In this document: in pieces, positions 1-11,819 of the stretch
How the letters are laid out: every line of letters starts with the position of its first letter
How positions within the stretch are numbered: the first letter of the stretch is position 1
From: Gnetum montanum
Taxonomy: Eukaryota; Streptophyta; Gnetopsida; Gnetales; Gnetaceae
Assembly (NCBI GenBank): GCA_015680685.1
Contig: MNCI01014495.1
Location: forward strand, 645,279-709,278
Length of the DNA stretch: 64,000 nt
Direction of reading: 5' to 3'
Notes under the pieces: model-generated
The model's input: the letters and a program-made list of their open reading frames with translations, nothing else
Database searches by the model: none
What the model was told of the DNA's origin: nothing
Made by a program: the position numbers and the translations under genes

Positions 1-690
1 TGGAAATTACACAAGGGACTAGGAGATGTCTCCATAAATCTAGAGAGCCATAACAAGTTTGGAGACTATTGAAAGAAAGACCTTAAGATAACAAATAATT
101 CCTATTGAAATTATTTTCTCAAAAGATACATGAATTATATTAAAGGTACCAAATCCAATGCTTAAATATCACACATCAAAAATCATTCAAAAGAAACTTG
201 ACTTTATGACTTCAAGACACACCCATATAAAAAGCTTATTAGTTCATGAAGTTTATGCAAGAACTTAAAACTAACATATCAAAAGATGATTTTTCAATAA
301 AAATTTTTAAAAGTAGCACAAAAAATCAACATATTATAGTTCAAAAATCTTACAAGATTAAGTGGGAATTTATTTTCCTAATCTATTCTAATCAAGTCAA
401 GGTATAATGATTATAACTATACTTATCGTTACTTACCTTGCTTGCTAATGGAGTTCAAGATGCCTAGTAAGCTTGAGAATGAGATCCCCCTTTTGAGATT
501 TCTTGTCTCACACAAACTTCATTAATTTCTAAGGCTTGGCTCCCTTTCACGAAATTGTTGGAGAGAGTCTTCTCATTCTCATCTTCTTTCCTTTTGATTC
601 TTCAAACTTTTTTGACATTTTTTTTATCTGTTTGTCTATCATTTTTACCTTGCAAAAAATCCTACATTTAGATAAGACTAAGGAGCCCTA
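1..690. other. AT-rich stretch, no gene recognised
   Basis: No coding signal could be supported on either strand. The stretch lies downstream of the minus-strand Copia gag remnant and would be expected to hold its protease and integrase, but no GAG-pre-integrase, integrase or RT motif is readable. A 79-codon plus-strand frame near 536-775 is antisense to the second zinc knuckle of that gag and is not a gene. Confidence 0.4.
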
Positions 691-699
691 TTATATGAT

Positions 700-2340
700 C
701 AAGTGCTCATGTGATAATATTTTAGATCACAGTTCCATTACTTATGCCCAACCCTGTTACAGTAATAACATCTAATTTTCTTATTGTAGTAAAAGTGATT
801 AAAATGATCAAACCTTCAAGGTGCTTTTGGTTGGATTGGAGCTACTTCTTATTGGGATGTAGCGCCTATTGTCTCTTCAACCTTTGAAGAGTTATTTTGT
901 TGGAATGGAGGTTGTATAGACTCTTCTTCTTAGGAATAGCATCCTAGTCCACTTTTATCTTATGAACTTCTTCCTTGTCCAAGAACCATTCGAACCGACT
1001 CTTTCCCTTTAACCAGCCTTTCATTCACAAGTTTTACATCTACAATTTCCCGCTTAGCCTACTCATAAGACAAGGTTAGTTTTTCATTCTCAGCCCTTAG
1101 GTTTGAAAGTTATTTGGTAAGATTGGAAATTGTTGAATTTAATAGAGAGATCTCATGATCTTTTGTCTTAACTCGCTTATTCAACTTATTGGAAAGATTT
1201 TGAAAAGATAATAATTCATTACATAATAAATCAAACCTTTCTTCCTTATTCAATTCATCATCTAAGGAGCTAACATCATCATCTATAAGGCCCATACAAA
1301 GGACCTGTGAATTTTGAACATCATCGTCCACTTCTTCAGCATTTTGCTTTTCATCATCCAACTTGTATAGAAGTTGGTCTTCTTCATCTCCTCATCATTT
1401 CTATCCCTCTGTTGTAACCTACAATTACTAGGACATTCGAAGGTCACATGGCCTCTTCTACCACATACCCAACATTCTACTAAAGAGGAATCAAAGTTAG
1501 AATTTGAAAAAGTTCTATTTCTTTCCTTACCTGTTTTCTTACCTCTGAACTGATTAGACTCTTGTTGATTGAAATTTTTTCTTGTTCTTTTCATAAGACT
1601 TTGCATACTTCTTAGGAGAAGAGCTATCTCCTCTTCCTCGCCCATATCTTCTTCAGTAGGTTCCTTTTCTTTGCAAGATGATTTTAGTGCTATGGGTTTT
1701 TCTTAATAGTCCCTTCGCTTATGACGTTCATTTCATAAGTAATAAGAGCACTTTGAAGTTCCTTGAATATCAAAATTGAAAAGTCTCTAATCTCCTCCAT
1801 GGCTGTGACCTTTAGTCTAAATTTCAAGTGGAGAGTTTTGATTATTTTATATATGATATCACTTTTACTTAAATCTTTACCAGTACCTTTAATAGCCACA
1901 ACAAGATCATTTGATCTAGAGAAATAATCTTTTATTTTCTCTCCTTCTCTCATTTTGAGCTTATCGTACTCACTTTGCAAAACCAAGAGTTTAGATTGCT
2001 TCACTATGGAAGTTCCCTCATAAGTAGCCTCTAAAGTTATCCAAATCTCTTTGGTTGTGTTACAACCAGCTACTCTATTAAATTCAACTTTGTTCAAAGC
2101 ATAATATAAAAAATTATTTGCTTTAGAATCAAACATGAACTTATCTTTTTCTTCTTGTGTCCATTTGCTCCGTGGCTTGACGACTTTTGTTGTGTTGTCG
2201 ACAAGCAGTGTGTAGCCTTCAAGGATGGACTCCCAAACTTCAAACTCTATAGATTTAAATAATCCTTGCATCCTATCTTTCCAATAGGTGAAGTTGAATC
2301 CATCGAACATGGATGGATTTGTATAAGATGTCCCCTCTAT
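700..2340 (-). pseudogene. Copia-type gag remnant with two CCHC zinc knuckles
   Basis: This is the capsid/nucleocapsid region of a Ty1/Copia retrotransposon, which would package element RNA into virus-like particles. Reading leftwards on the minus strand, residues NPSMFDGFNFTYWKDRM near 2280-2320 open a UBN2/DUF4219-like capsid domain that runs to about 1690. One lost or gained base follows at 1690, and another frame carries a knuckle CWVCGRRGHVTFEC (1433-1474). After a further frame change comes an acidic coiled-coil tail (1110-1361) and a second knuckle CYYCNRVGHK-stop-WNC (729-770). At least two frameshifts and several stops break it. No ATG survives at the expected start: the codons before EIEGTSYT read as a stop. 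Identification rests on the knuckles, the WKDRM motif and the adjacent Met-type primer site. Confidence 0.85.
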
Positions 2341-2378
2341 TTCTCACTCTTGAAGTTGATAACAAAGAAGAGTACCAG

Positions 2379-2390
2379 GATCTGATACCA
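2379..2390 (-). promoter_or_regulatory. Primer binding site, initiator tRNA-Met type
   Basis: The minus strand reads TGGTATCAGATC, one base from the usual Copia primer site TGGTATCAGAGC, which is complementary to the 3' end of initiator tRNA-Met. It lies two bases inside a CA dinucleotide that would end the LTR and about 70 bases before the gag motifs, so it fixes the element's orientation as minus. Confidence 0.8.
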
Positions 2391-2392
2391 CT

Positions 2393-3608
2393 TGAGGATC
2401 ATTGAACTTAGAGGGGAGAAAGGATGAATAAGTTCCCTGAATAAAAAATCATTGACACAAAGCACACACCAATTTTAACATGGTTCCCCAACTTGGGTAA
2501 TCCATACTTAGAGGGTAGTTGGCAAGCATACCTCTATACTTTGTTGCTCTCAAATGTGGTTTGAAGGGTATAACACCCTGTATAATCTCTAATCCCCACT
2601 CCAAAGTGTTATGATGCTACACCAACCACTCAAACCCACAAGGTCCCGTTAGGTTTAGAATGTGGTTTCCAAGCTTCCACAACCTTTACAAGCTTGAGCT
2701 TCTCTCTGGAGTGTTGTGCTGCAACACCAACCACTCAGTCTCATAGGATCCTAACAAGCTCAAGCAAGATGCCTTCTTGAAAGAAGCACAGTAACCTTGC
2801 AGGGCACCAAAGGAAAACAACAATTAAAAGGAATAAATGCAACTTAGTTTGTTGATCCTTGCACTTTAAGGTATAGCACACTTTACAATGAACAAAAGAT
2901 AATACAATGAGGAGCAACAAAGATTACAATGATTAACAAAGGATTACACAATGATAGTACAAGAGCTTGCACATTTTCCAATGAATATGATGTCTTATTA
3001 TAACCACTATGTTTCTAAATCCTTCTTCTAGCTAATAGTCATGGAAGATGTCTTCTTTGTGCCTAAGACATCTTTTTATATTTGCCCTCTATTCTGGAAA
3101 GACATCTTTTTGAAATTTGCATTCTGGGAAGACATCTGTGTCTAGGAAAAGACATCTTTTTGAAACTAGTCTTCATTCTGGGAAGACATCTTTGTTTAGG
3201 GAAAGACATCTTTGTCTAATGAAAGATATCTGCTATTTTGTAGAGACATCTTCGCCTATGCTACCTATTGGAAAGATGTTGTTAGTATGGGAAAGACATC
3301 TCTTCTCCAAGGGCCAAAAATGAAACTACTCATTTTGATGTTGGGAGCCTTCGGATGCCTTCAAACAAGTCCCCATAGACCTTATAACATTCCAAAACAT
3401 GCCAAAACATATAGGAATTTTCCTCAATAAATATAGACACATTTTTCTTGAATTCTTCATATTTTTCCATGCTCCCTTGAGTCCTTGTGATCCTCAATTT
3501 GCTTGCGAGTCCTTAAGTCCTTTTCTCTTTCTCCTATAAACACAACAACCACACACACATCCTTGTACTCCATTTTCCTTAATGTTTTGACATACCAAAA
3601 TGTCAATA
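2393..3608 (-). mobile_element. 5' LTR of the Copia element (borders approximate)
   Basis: This region lies between the Met-type primer site and the leader of element E1. The minus strand begins near 3608 with TATTGACATTTTGG, which looks like a Copia LTR start with TG changed to TA. It ends in CA at 2393, giving about 1.2 kb. The partner LTR would lie left of the window, so length and target duplication cannot be verified. It contains a degenerate GACATCTT repeat cluster (3045-3310). Placement next to the E1 leader suggests insertion between E1's primer site and its gag. Confidence 0.6.
3045..3310. repeat. Degenerate repeat cluster of AAGACATCTT
   Basis: About nine copies of a GGAAAGACATCTTT-like word are spaced 18 to 35 bases apart, some in the reverse form AAGATGTCTT. 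The core is nearly palindromic. It sits inside the proposed Copia LTR, in its upstream half on the minus strand, where enhancer repeats occur in other plant Copia LTRs. Short frames read across it are by-products of the repeat. Confidence 0.6.
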
Positions 3609-3713
3609 GGTGCTAGTTATCTAGATTAGTTATATTATACATGATCACTATAAAAGTGTTAACAATTTATCTTTTAGAAAATATTAATATTTTAAGTCAC
3701 ACACATTAAAACC

Positions 3714-6170
3714 ATGTCTTCTTCACATAGGACCCATAATGCATCGTATCATAAAAACTCTAATAAAAAAAATGATAGGATCTATACTGAAGAGAATTAG
3801 AGTGCACACCCTCAATCAGGGGTTTCATATGCTCATTTCCACCCTTACTACATGCAAGGGCTATGTTCAACTAGTATAAACAATCCTAGAGGAGATGGAG
3901 AAAGTCCTAGAACAAGGAGGGCCTTAAGGCCTAGGACCTCCTCTAAACCTAGAAAAAGTAAATCAAGGGACCATGGGAAGAACTATAGGAACCATGCCAA
4001 TTCTCCTAGTTCCTCATCTTCCTCTTGTTCTTCAACATCTAGTTCTAATGAAGAGGAAGGTAGATATAGAGATAGAGCTTCACTATGAGGTCAAGATAAA
4101 GATAGAAATCAAACCCAAGGGTAGAATCAAAGACATCAAAATAAGCATAAACAAGATCATCATAATCAGATGAATAGAAATATAGATTCTCACCATGATA
4201 TGTTTGATGAATATGAACCCTTTTTGGCTACTAGGGACCTAACATAGATTAGGGAGGTAGTTCAAATACCCCAAAGGCATCAAAGGGATAGCCACATTGA
4301 ACATCTTGATATGGACAACATTTCTAAATTTAGGGGACGCTATAATTATGATCCACAACATCACTTACAAGCCTTCCATGATGCGTGTGCTTTGCAAAAC
4401 ATCAAATGTAAGTGGAAAAATCTTAACCTCTTCTCTAGAACACTAATAGATGAAACCAAAATTTGGTATAGATTGTTGGAGCCGAATTCAATTCATCGCC
4501 AATACACAATGCTAGAACTCTTCAACAAAAAATGCCAAACCTATGTGAGTGTCTAACCTAAGAAAAAAAAGCCAAGGGTGGAAGTAAGAAAATCATAAAC
4601 CCTTGGATATGGCCTTGGATATATACTATTTGCTACTACATAGATGTCTAGGCCATGATTTCTCTTAAAAAGAGCAACTTTTCCACATCATAGATGGGCT
4701 TTGTAATCAAACGAGAGAGATCCTTGGGACTTATGCCTAAGGTTGATTATATGAACTGAAAGCCCATCAAATTCAAAGGCTAATAGAGCAAGTTGCAAAA
4801 GAAGAAGAAGAGTTATGTAAATGAGAAAATGTAGAGGAATATAGCTGGGATCCAACTCTTCAAAACAAGAGGGTCCATATCTATGATGGAAAAAAAAGAG
4901 ACAGCTCTCGATGAGGTGATTTCACAACAAACCTTACCAATACAAAATTCTATCGATGAGCTTGAAGCAAGGATAGATAAAATGTGGGAGTTGATAAATG
5001 AAAAAGTTACAACTTACATGAAAATCATAAAGGAGAGAGTAAAACCAAGGAAAAAGAACCAAGAAATAGGTAGGAACACTTATCGACAAAAAGGAAAAAT
5101 GGCTATAGAAGAAGAGGCTATAGACTCAACCACAGAAGATGATGATGGATGTGACATCTATCTATATGACCATATAAAGGGCTATTTCCCAATCATGTTA
5201 CATCTACATGAGTATTGAGCTTTTGCTTTGAATTTCAAGTTCATACAAAAGCAAATGCCTACGAAATTATCTTTTTCACAAGGTAATTATAGACAATCCT
5301 ACAACCAACCATACTATCCTAGTAGGACTTCTTATCAACCTTAAAACTACTATTAAATGCAATTGCAAAATCCACAGTCATGGGAAAGGCCATCATCAAA
5401 CCAGCACCACCCTTACTGTTAGTTGGACCCATATAGATATTATGTTCAAAAACCTATTTCTCCAACTTGTTCTACTTTCTCTATCTCAAATCACTACTAC
5501 CACTCTCCCGAATATCATCAACCTATAACATCTTTTGCAGGATCACCACCGCATGCCTCTCATCCTCCATCATATCCTTAATATTCTCATACTTCCCTCC
5601 ATCACATGTCATTACCAACAACATAGAAAGGTTTAGCACCATAATATCAACAGAAGAATGCCACTTGTGTTGTGACCATGCACAAAAATGATATTGCTAG
5701 TATATTTCAAGCACAACCTTGGAAACATTCTTTCTTTAAGCCAATTTCCACACACAAGCACAAAACTCATAGACCTACTAGCACATCAACACTAGCACAA
5801 GGCCAATTTGGTGCAACACCTTTCCTCACAAAAAATGATGTCTCCTAATCATATGCAAAAGTGAAACAATGATTACCACTCCAACACAAGACATAAATGA
5901 TAAACCTATCATTGTGAAGAGATAGAAAAATCCATGCATCATTAATAGTAAAGGGTGTTTTCATGGGCCAAAAATTCAAAATATTAACACAACCCACTAT
6001 AAAGCTAAGGAACAAGTGTGTGAGCAAAGACCAATCTACGTAATAGCCACTAAACCAGAAGACACCCAATGGCTTAAAAATGAGAATATAAAACTGTTTC
6101 AAAGATGCATAGAAGCAACTAATTCACTTATTAGTTCTAGACTTAAGAAAAAAAACCAAACAAAGGACTT
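3714..6170 (+). pseudogene. E1 degenerate gag with protease-side linker
   Basis: The ATG at 3714 opens MSSSHR, matching the gag starts of E2 (18121), E3 (37777) and E4 (53710). A serine/arginine-rich stretch follows (about 3900-4080), then the capsid motif FRGRYNYDPQHHLQAFHDA (near 4330-4390), a WY-containing helix region (to 4556), a coiled-coil segment (4883-5060) and the acidic TEDDDGCDIYLYDH block. In that block the CX2CX3HX3C knuckle has lost its second and last cysteines. A proline/tyrosine-rich tail follows to about 5700. The active-site part of the protease is absent, but a linker with EDTQWLKNENIK (about 6050-6100) is still recognisable. Many stops and frameshifts make it non-functional. 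Confidence 0.75.
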
Positions 6171-6417
6171 AACATAGATATCTTACACTCTAACTATACA
6201 CCATAAGAGGATATTAAACATAGAGACTTAGGAATTAAAATAGAAAATCAAGAATAAGAAGCAAATATATTTAGAACCCCCAAAACGAAAATACCTTCAA
6301 GACCAAATGAAGATATGTCTCCAAATGAGGCTATCACCAATGTTAGATGCGCTACCATGCAATTAATAAAATTAATAATGATGATATATGGGAAACTAGT
6401 GGTATATAGCTAGGGGA

Positions 6418-8549
6418 TTGTGCAATCCATCTTCCGAATCTGCAACCATAAGATTAGTCTTGGGGGAGATGCTCCATCTTGGTTCAAGAACTAATAAGTG
6501 TTTTTCATCTTTTTTTACAATTTTTTATCATTTTCTTATTTCTTCCAAAATTTACCGATTCTTAATATGTTTTCCATTTCTTATTATTTTACTTTTCTCT
6601 TTTCTTGAGTCATTTTCTTTATGTTTAAGATTAGCTTTTATGTTTTTGTTAACAATATTGCCAAGTCATGATGCAGAAGCCAATGTTATATGTTTGGTTT
6701 TTGTGCTATGCTATCAAGATGATTGGGTAAGTAATTGTGTAAAGAAGAGAGACCACCTCATCCATCCCTCCAGTTCTCTAAATAAAAGGTCTTTTTCATG
6801 AAAGTAATTTGGTTCTTCTCTCATGAAACTAAAATTAATCAATGATCATTGTACCTTGATGAAATAGGGAATGACCAAGTGGGAATGGTAAAAAGGTGTG
6901 CCTGCAAGGGGACTTCTTGGGTTCTCTTCTTAACTTCCTTCATGTGGTTTATGACTCCTCATAAAACGTATCATCACTCTATTGTCGACCAATAAAAAGG
7001 AAGCTATGTCTTTACATGGTGTCGTTCCTATCCAGAAATCGAAAAAAAAAACAATAATGGAAATTCAAAGCACACCCCTTAGACACAATAATGGGCTACA
7101 AGCACTAGTTATGGGAAAGGCTCCCCTCTAACTAAGTCCCTTTCTTCCTTCTTCTCTTTTCTTCTCTTTTTGGAGTGATGATTGTTCTTTGCGGTGGTTG
7201 TAGACTCATGATGGTCAGTACGAAGAAACACATCAATGTGAGGTCACTGTTACTAGTATGGACCTGGTCTGAAACTTGGATAGATAAGTATGCTGATTAG
7301 TTTAATCACATTTTATATAAGAACCATTTGCGGACATGGTTGTGTACCTTACATCCCTATATCTGCAATCCATTCTCATCCCATTATTCACCTCAAAAAT
7401 GCATACAATTATGAGCCTTTTCCTTTTATGTAGTATAGTGCAACATCCCAACCAAGGTAGTTGTGTGTTGTTTGGAACAAAGACATGATCTATACTTAAC
7501 TTCTAAGGTGCCCATGGACATCTCTAGAAGTGGTATTATGGCAAGAGCCTACTTTGGGGAGGACCCACTTGCATAACTTTTGTTAATCATGGCTTTGAAC
7601 TAACTTTCACATCTCCCAAAACATCAGTGATAGTTTCTCTAAATTTATGCATGTTTTGGAACTACCTCTCATATATTTTAATTAATTTTTCCTACTTCTC
7701 TATCTCAATATCCTTCAACTTCTAAAACATTTCTTAGCCATCTTTTGTATTGGACCTTTGGTTTTAATTGTTTGAAAACTTATGCACTTTCTGAGTTACA
7801 CTTATTAGTTATGGGTGCTAGGGATGTCCACTTTGAAATTTTTGAAATTTTTCCAACATCTTATTTTCAAACATTGTGGTAACTAATAGTAATTAACCAA
7901 AATAAGATGAACAACTTGATGATTTTAGTTACCTCGTAGCCTTGGGCATAGTACGTTGTCATCACCTTGTGCTTAAATGCAAACTAAGGGATCTGAAAAG
8001 GGTTAATTATCAAGGAAAATTTACCAAAACTAATGTTGATTCTTTGGTGATTCTAGGTGCTACTAAAAGGGACACCTAAGGAATACAAACTTTTTCCATG
8101 CACGAAAATGAAGACAAGAGAGGGACAACAGAGGATATGCCCATGGACAAATAGTAGCACATATAGGATAATGACTCATACATCACATGATTGCTTAATT
8201 CATGGGATAGTGAGAAGAAATGTTAGTCCATCCTTCAAGAACTTTCTACATAACCAAAGAAGCATCAACATAACAATCAAGGTTGGAAGTCTCTCACCGC
8301 TAACAATAACAAGAAGAATCATCTTCAGTGGATATTTGAAGACCTCTACAAATTTTGTACTCTTCAATGTCTATCCAGTATTTTTATCACTTTGTCATTT
8401 TTTCTGCACCCACTCAAAAAAAAATTTGTAATGTGACACTCAAAGTCAATTAGTAGTTAGAGTCAGCCAATAATCTCATGCCTTCCAAATTTTTTGTAAA
8501 GAACTTGTTCCTCCTTTTGTTCACTCAAGGACAAGTTTTCATTCAGTCG
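6418..8549 (+). other. E1 post-pol region
   Basis: This corresponds to 21415-23372 of E2 and 43985-45900 of E3. Anchors in order are the GGGGGAGATG box (near 6460), a T-rich run (6500-6660), the block around 7065-7130 containing GCACACCCCTTAGACA and the ACAAGCACTAGTTATGG box, the GGGGAGGACCCACTTGCAT box (near 7555) and a 3' terminal GTTTTCATTCAGTCGTGGG (8535-8553). No intact reading frame is supported; the frames at 6418-6801 and 8057-8431 have no counterpart in the other copies. Confidence 0.6.
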
Positions 8550-8554
8550 TGGGA

Positions 8555-9380
8555 TGATGAGTGGTGAGGTACCCCTACACTCAACCATACGAAACAAGCG
8601 TAGCATGTGTGATCCGGTCGAACTCCACAGACTAAGTGCCTACACACCCCATGGAACACTTGGGGTTAATCATTCGTTGTCTTCCCAGACTTACTTGTAG
8701 TTGTCACGGTGTATGGTTAAGTAACTTCGAGGTATATGATTTTTATAGTCTTTTATGTTTTATCTCCTATGCTATCAAGGTGAAGGGTCGAAGAAACTAA
8801 CTAACTCTAACTAATGAACTAAGTCTAAATTACCTAGCATCAGCATCCATTCCCACTTACCATACACACCCTGAACCGATGCAACCGCGACTACCAAACA
8901 CTAATCGTTGCTGGGATCACCACGCGTAACGCACGTGCTCGAAGTGGTCGTACTAAGGCACTTAACTAGGAGGAAAGGTTTGAGAGAATCTAATCTAGCC
9001 TAAGTGCGATGAGCGGCTGATTCCTTGACTAANGCAATAAATAACGTTAAAATAAATCCTATTCCATGCACTGCAAGGTTTATCCAGGAAGTTCATCTTT
9101 ATTTTTGTACACAACTTGTGTTCAGGTACAATGTTGCTCGAAGAAAGATCCGTTCACTTTAGGACTCCTACTGCGGGCACATGGAAAATATTCTATCTCT
9201 AGAGTGATCAATTTGCCAGAGTTTCCCTACTTCTAGCCCAGGATGAGGAAATAAGGGAGAGCCACCTCTTATTTATAGACTTGATGACGGACCGCAATAT
9301 CGCATATGCGATATCGTAGGGGATGACGCAATATCGCATGGGATGCGATATCGTGGCCTATGCGATATCACGTCTCATCA
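8555..9380 (-). mobile_element. Solo LTR, Athila-like, inserted in E1
   Basis: A complete LTR of about 826 bp with TGATGAG and TCATCA ends lies in reverse orientation, with no coding sequence attached. On the minus strand it starts at 9380 with a block of five GATATC/AATATC palindromes, then TATA box CTATAAATAAG near 9278, then the long transcribed half. It is flanked by TGGGA (8550-8554) and TGGGG (9381-9385), a 5-bp target duplication with one mismatch. Removing it rejoins CAGTCGTGGGGGTATGATGA, the normal 3' border of this family. One undetermined base lies at 9033. Confidence 0.85.
9285..9376 (-). promoter_or_regulatory. U3 palindrome array of the solo LTR
   Basis: Five copies of GCGATATCG/GCAATATCGC-type palindromes fill nearly all sequence between the LTR start and the TATA box at about 9278. 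Units are 12 to 25 bases apart. It is the same block as in the other Athila-like LTRs of this window. Confidence 0.75.
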
Positions 9381-9388
9381 TGGGGGTA

Positions 9389-10233
9389 TGATGAATCATA
9401 TTTTTCATAAGCCTCGATATCAGATCCCCAATATCGTGGCACAAGTTTCAATATCAGATATCCAATATTGTGGGATGCATTTTCACCTATAAATACATCT
9501 GCTCCCATAGTGTATTTAGAATTCTTTGTCAAGAGAGTAGCCAAACTCTTGTAATTTTATTTCGTAGTCTTAGAGAATAGTCAGTGAGTGCCCGCAATGT
9601 GGATTTGAGTTAGTTGTATGATATCTTATTTAAGTGGCAATGTACTTGGACACATTCCATGAACGACAATAAGATCGAGATTGATTCTTATTCATTACAA
9701 TATTTTGAATTAAAATAAATTTACTTTTAATGCAATTTATATTCCATGTACTTAGTTAATATTTACACTTCCATGCATGTTAATTAATTGGTAGAATTAG
9801 TGCAACCAATTTTGAGTATAAACATGTATTCACTTGGTAATTCTAGTAGCGTTATTGCTTGGTTTTCCTAGTAGCATAGTGCTTGGTAATCCCAGTAGTG
9901 GATACGTGGGTTTAAGACATGCACAATAAGCTAGAAACGAACACTATCGCCCATAGGCTAGTTTAGATATTACTCTCCATTATTAATTAGATTAAATAAT
10001 TAATTTCTCTATTATCGTAAGATCAGCATAAGGTCAAAACAAGATCAATAATCATATTCCTCACTTTAGACTAAACCATACGTGATAAAGCTACCACTAG
10101 TCCAAGTGGGAAGATAACGTCCTATGATCAATGCTTAACAATCTAGATATCACACTAGTCCCATTCATGGAATTCACCCGGATCGTGAGTGGATGCTTGT
10201 GATTCATATGATTGGGCGTAGAGGGTATCATCA
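9389..10233 (+). mobile_element. 3' LTR of E1
   Basis: It starts TGATGAATC right after the TGGGGGTA border and ends GGGTATCATCA, so the ends are inverted (TGATGA/TCATCA). Its 845 bp equals the E3 LTR length. A diverged GATATC-rich U3 (9415-9475) is followed by TATA sequence CCTATAAATAC near 9490. The transcribed half keeps the family's repeated GCTTGGTAATCCCAGTAG words (9830-9900). It is more diverged than the other LTRs, which points to an older insertion. Confidence 0.8.
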
Positions 10234-10330
10234 ACTATAATCTTGCATATCTAGCCATTATTGATTATTCTACCATTCTAAAATATCAATCTTCTTAAAA
10301 CCAATCCTTACATTACAATCACCACGTATA

Positions 10331-10520
10331 TAATAATGAGGCATTAGCCTAGTGATAAGGGTTTTGGCCTACCAACCCTACATCCTAGGTTCAATTCTAC
10401 AAGGTAACATTAAGTTATAATTTTTTTTAATTTTTGAAAAAAATTTATAGACGAAATTCTCAAACTAGTCTAATAGATTACATGTTCAATTCTACTAGGC
10501 AACATTAAGTTATAAATGGA
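10331..10520 (+). repeat. tRNA-derived SINE, with a second partial copy
   Basis: TTAGCCTAGTGATAAGG (box A, 10344-10360) and AGGTTCAATTCTAC (box B, 10387-10400) have the spacing of a tRNA-type RNA polymerase III promoter. The body AACATTAAGTTATAA follows, then a T-rich run. A second box B with the same body (10484-10520) is a partial duplicate. Related copies lie at 34302, 34592/54730 and 54829 (inverted). Confidence 0.6.
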
Positions 10521-10559
10521 TGTAAGTAAACATTTCAATTTCAATTTCATAAACTTTAT

Positions 10560-11640
10560 CTTTTCAATTAAATTCTACTATATCTTGTCCTAAATATTAA
10601 AAAGTGCATTCTTTTTATAAACCTAGTTTTGCATAATATGTTACATCTTGTGAGTGGAAGTAATAAAAAGTAAGGAATACAAGACATTTTATTTGAATAA
10701 TCTTTAACCAAATATATTGTTCATACTCATCAATCTTTTTCATATTAATTAGCTTTTGAAGCCCTTTTTTTTGGAAAATACAAGATAATCCTCCTCTTGG
10801 TTTTCCCCATTTGTAAGATCTAACACTTTCTACTCTACTAAAACTAGGTATATCAAAATTTTTCGAGTCTTCTTCTTCTCAAGTTTCAACTCCTCAAAAA
10901 ATATAAAAAAATTTTAAAAATCCAATATTATACATTGCAGGCATTTTAATGGCAATGCCACCATTTATATTTAAGAATCCACAGTTCAAATTGTTCAAGC
11001 ATTGTTTGAAAACACTCTATCTTTAATTATTGCAATATAATCTACATTTAGAAAAGCTATCTTACCTACTACTCATGTTGCTTTTACTTTTTTGCATTTT
11101 TATTGCTTCTTTGCAAACTCTTCTTTCATGAGATCTTCATTTATCTAAATTTTAAACTTTTCCTTAAGTAGTTGAATCACTAAATTGATGTGGTTTATAA
11201 CTTTTAAATCCTATTTGATAAGCATCCAAAATGATATTAGGTAAGATGTGGAGCTACATTATGTTTTGTTATAATATCATAAATAACATTTTTCAAATTA
11301 TCTTTCTCTTTTAGATTTTTTGGAATCCTAGCAAATCAAAGATTTTCAACTCTTTTTCTTTTTTCTTCTTATTCCTTCACTAAATCACAAAAAGGTTCTT
11401 ATTTCAAAAACTATCTTCGTTTGCCATCATATTCCATATAGTTTCTTGGTTTAGTTCATAATTCAAAGTTTTACTCATTAATATTGGCTTTGTAATCCAT
11501 TATCCTATCATTTGTTGTTATGTCATCGTCGTTTCTAAGTGATCAGACATATCCTCTTTATTTGCAATTATAATGTTCATGGTACGAACAAGATTTTCAA
11601 AGTTACTATAATTTGAATCTATCACTACTATCTATTCTCT
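10560..11640 (-). pseudogene. LINE fragment: ORF1-like and endonuclease part
   Basis: On the minus strand, translations near 10800-10890 give FDIPSFSRVESVRSYKWG then KPRGGLSCIFQKK. These match the part of the LINE apurinic endonuclease domain where a family member reads GxxGGVAVF. The next block, YIWLKIIQIKCLVFLTFYY (10640-10730), matches the following strand. Upstream (about 11280-11640) the frame gives a coiled-coil-like segment and ENL-FARIPKNLKEKDNLK, resembling a non-LTR ORF1. Frequent stops make it a relic. The SINE and E1's LTR cut off its downstream part. Confidence 0.5.
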
Positions 11641-11819
11641 CATTAGTATATTTTTTTTTGGGTGTTTTTTTTTCTATTCCTACATTCATTTAGACATCAT
11701 TTCCTAATTTTGAATAATTATTTCCTACATATCTTCAAGAGCTTTTTCCTTTAAAGTCAAGATTTTAGTGGAGTGGTAATCTCCTATAATTCAAATTTAG
11801 TAACTAGTGTCATATCTAA

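Larger units (their letters stand above)
3609..10233 (+). mobile_element. E1: Athila-like non-autonomous LTR retrotransposon, 5' end displaced
   Basis: E1 runs from a gag leader (3609-3713) through degenerate gag/protease linker sequence and conserved post-pol sequence to an 845-bp 3' LTR (9389-10233). RT, RNase H and integrase are missing: the gag-side linker ends near 6170-6290 and post-pol homology resumes near 6440. The 5' LTR and primer site are not adjacent; the Copia element occupies that position, so they probably lie left of the window. A solo LTR on the opposite strand (8555-9380) interrupts the 3' border. It is the most diverged of the Athila-like copies in the window. Confidence 0.75.

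Noticed and set aside
6418-6801. 127-codon plus-strand frame in E1
   Set aside because: It lies in the T-rich post-pol segment; the phenylalanine/leucine runs come from base composition and there is no counterpart in E2, E3 or E5.
8057-8431. 124-codon plus-strand frame in E1
   Set aside because: Post-pol sequence of a diverged element; not conserved in the other copies and no recognised domain.
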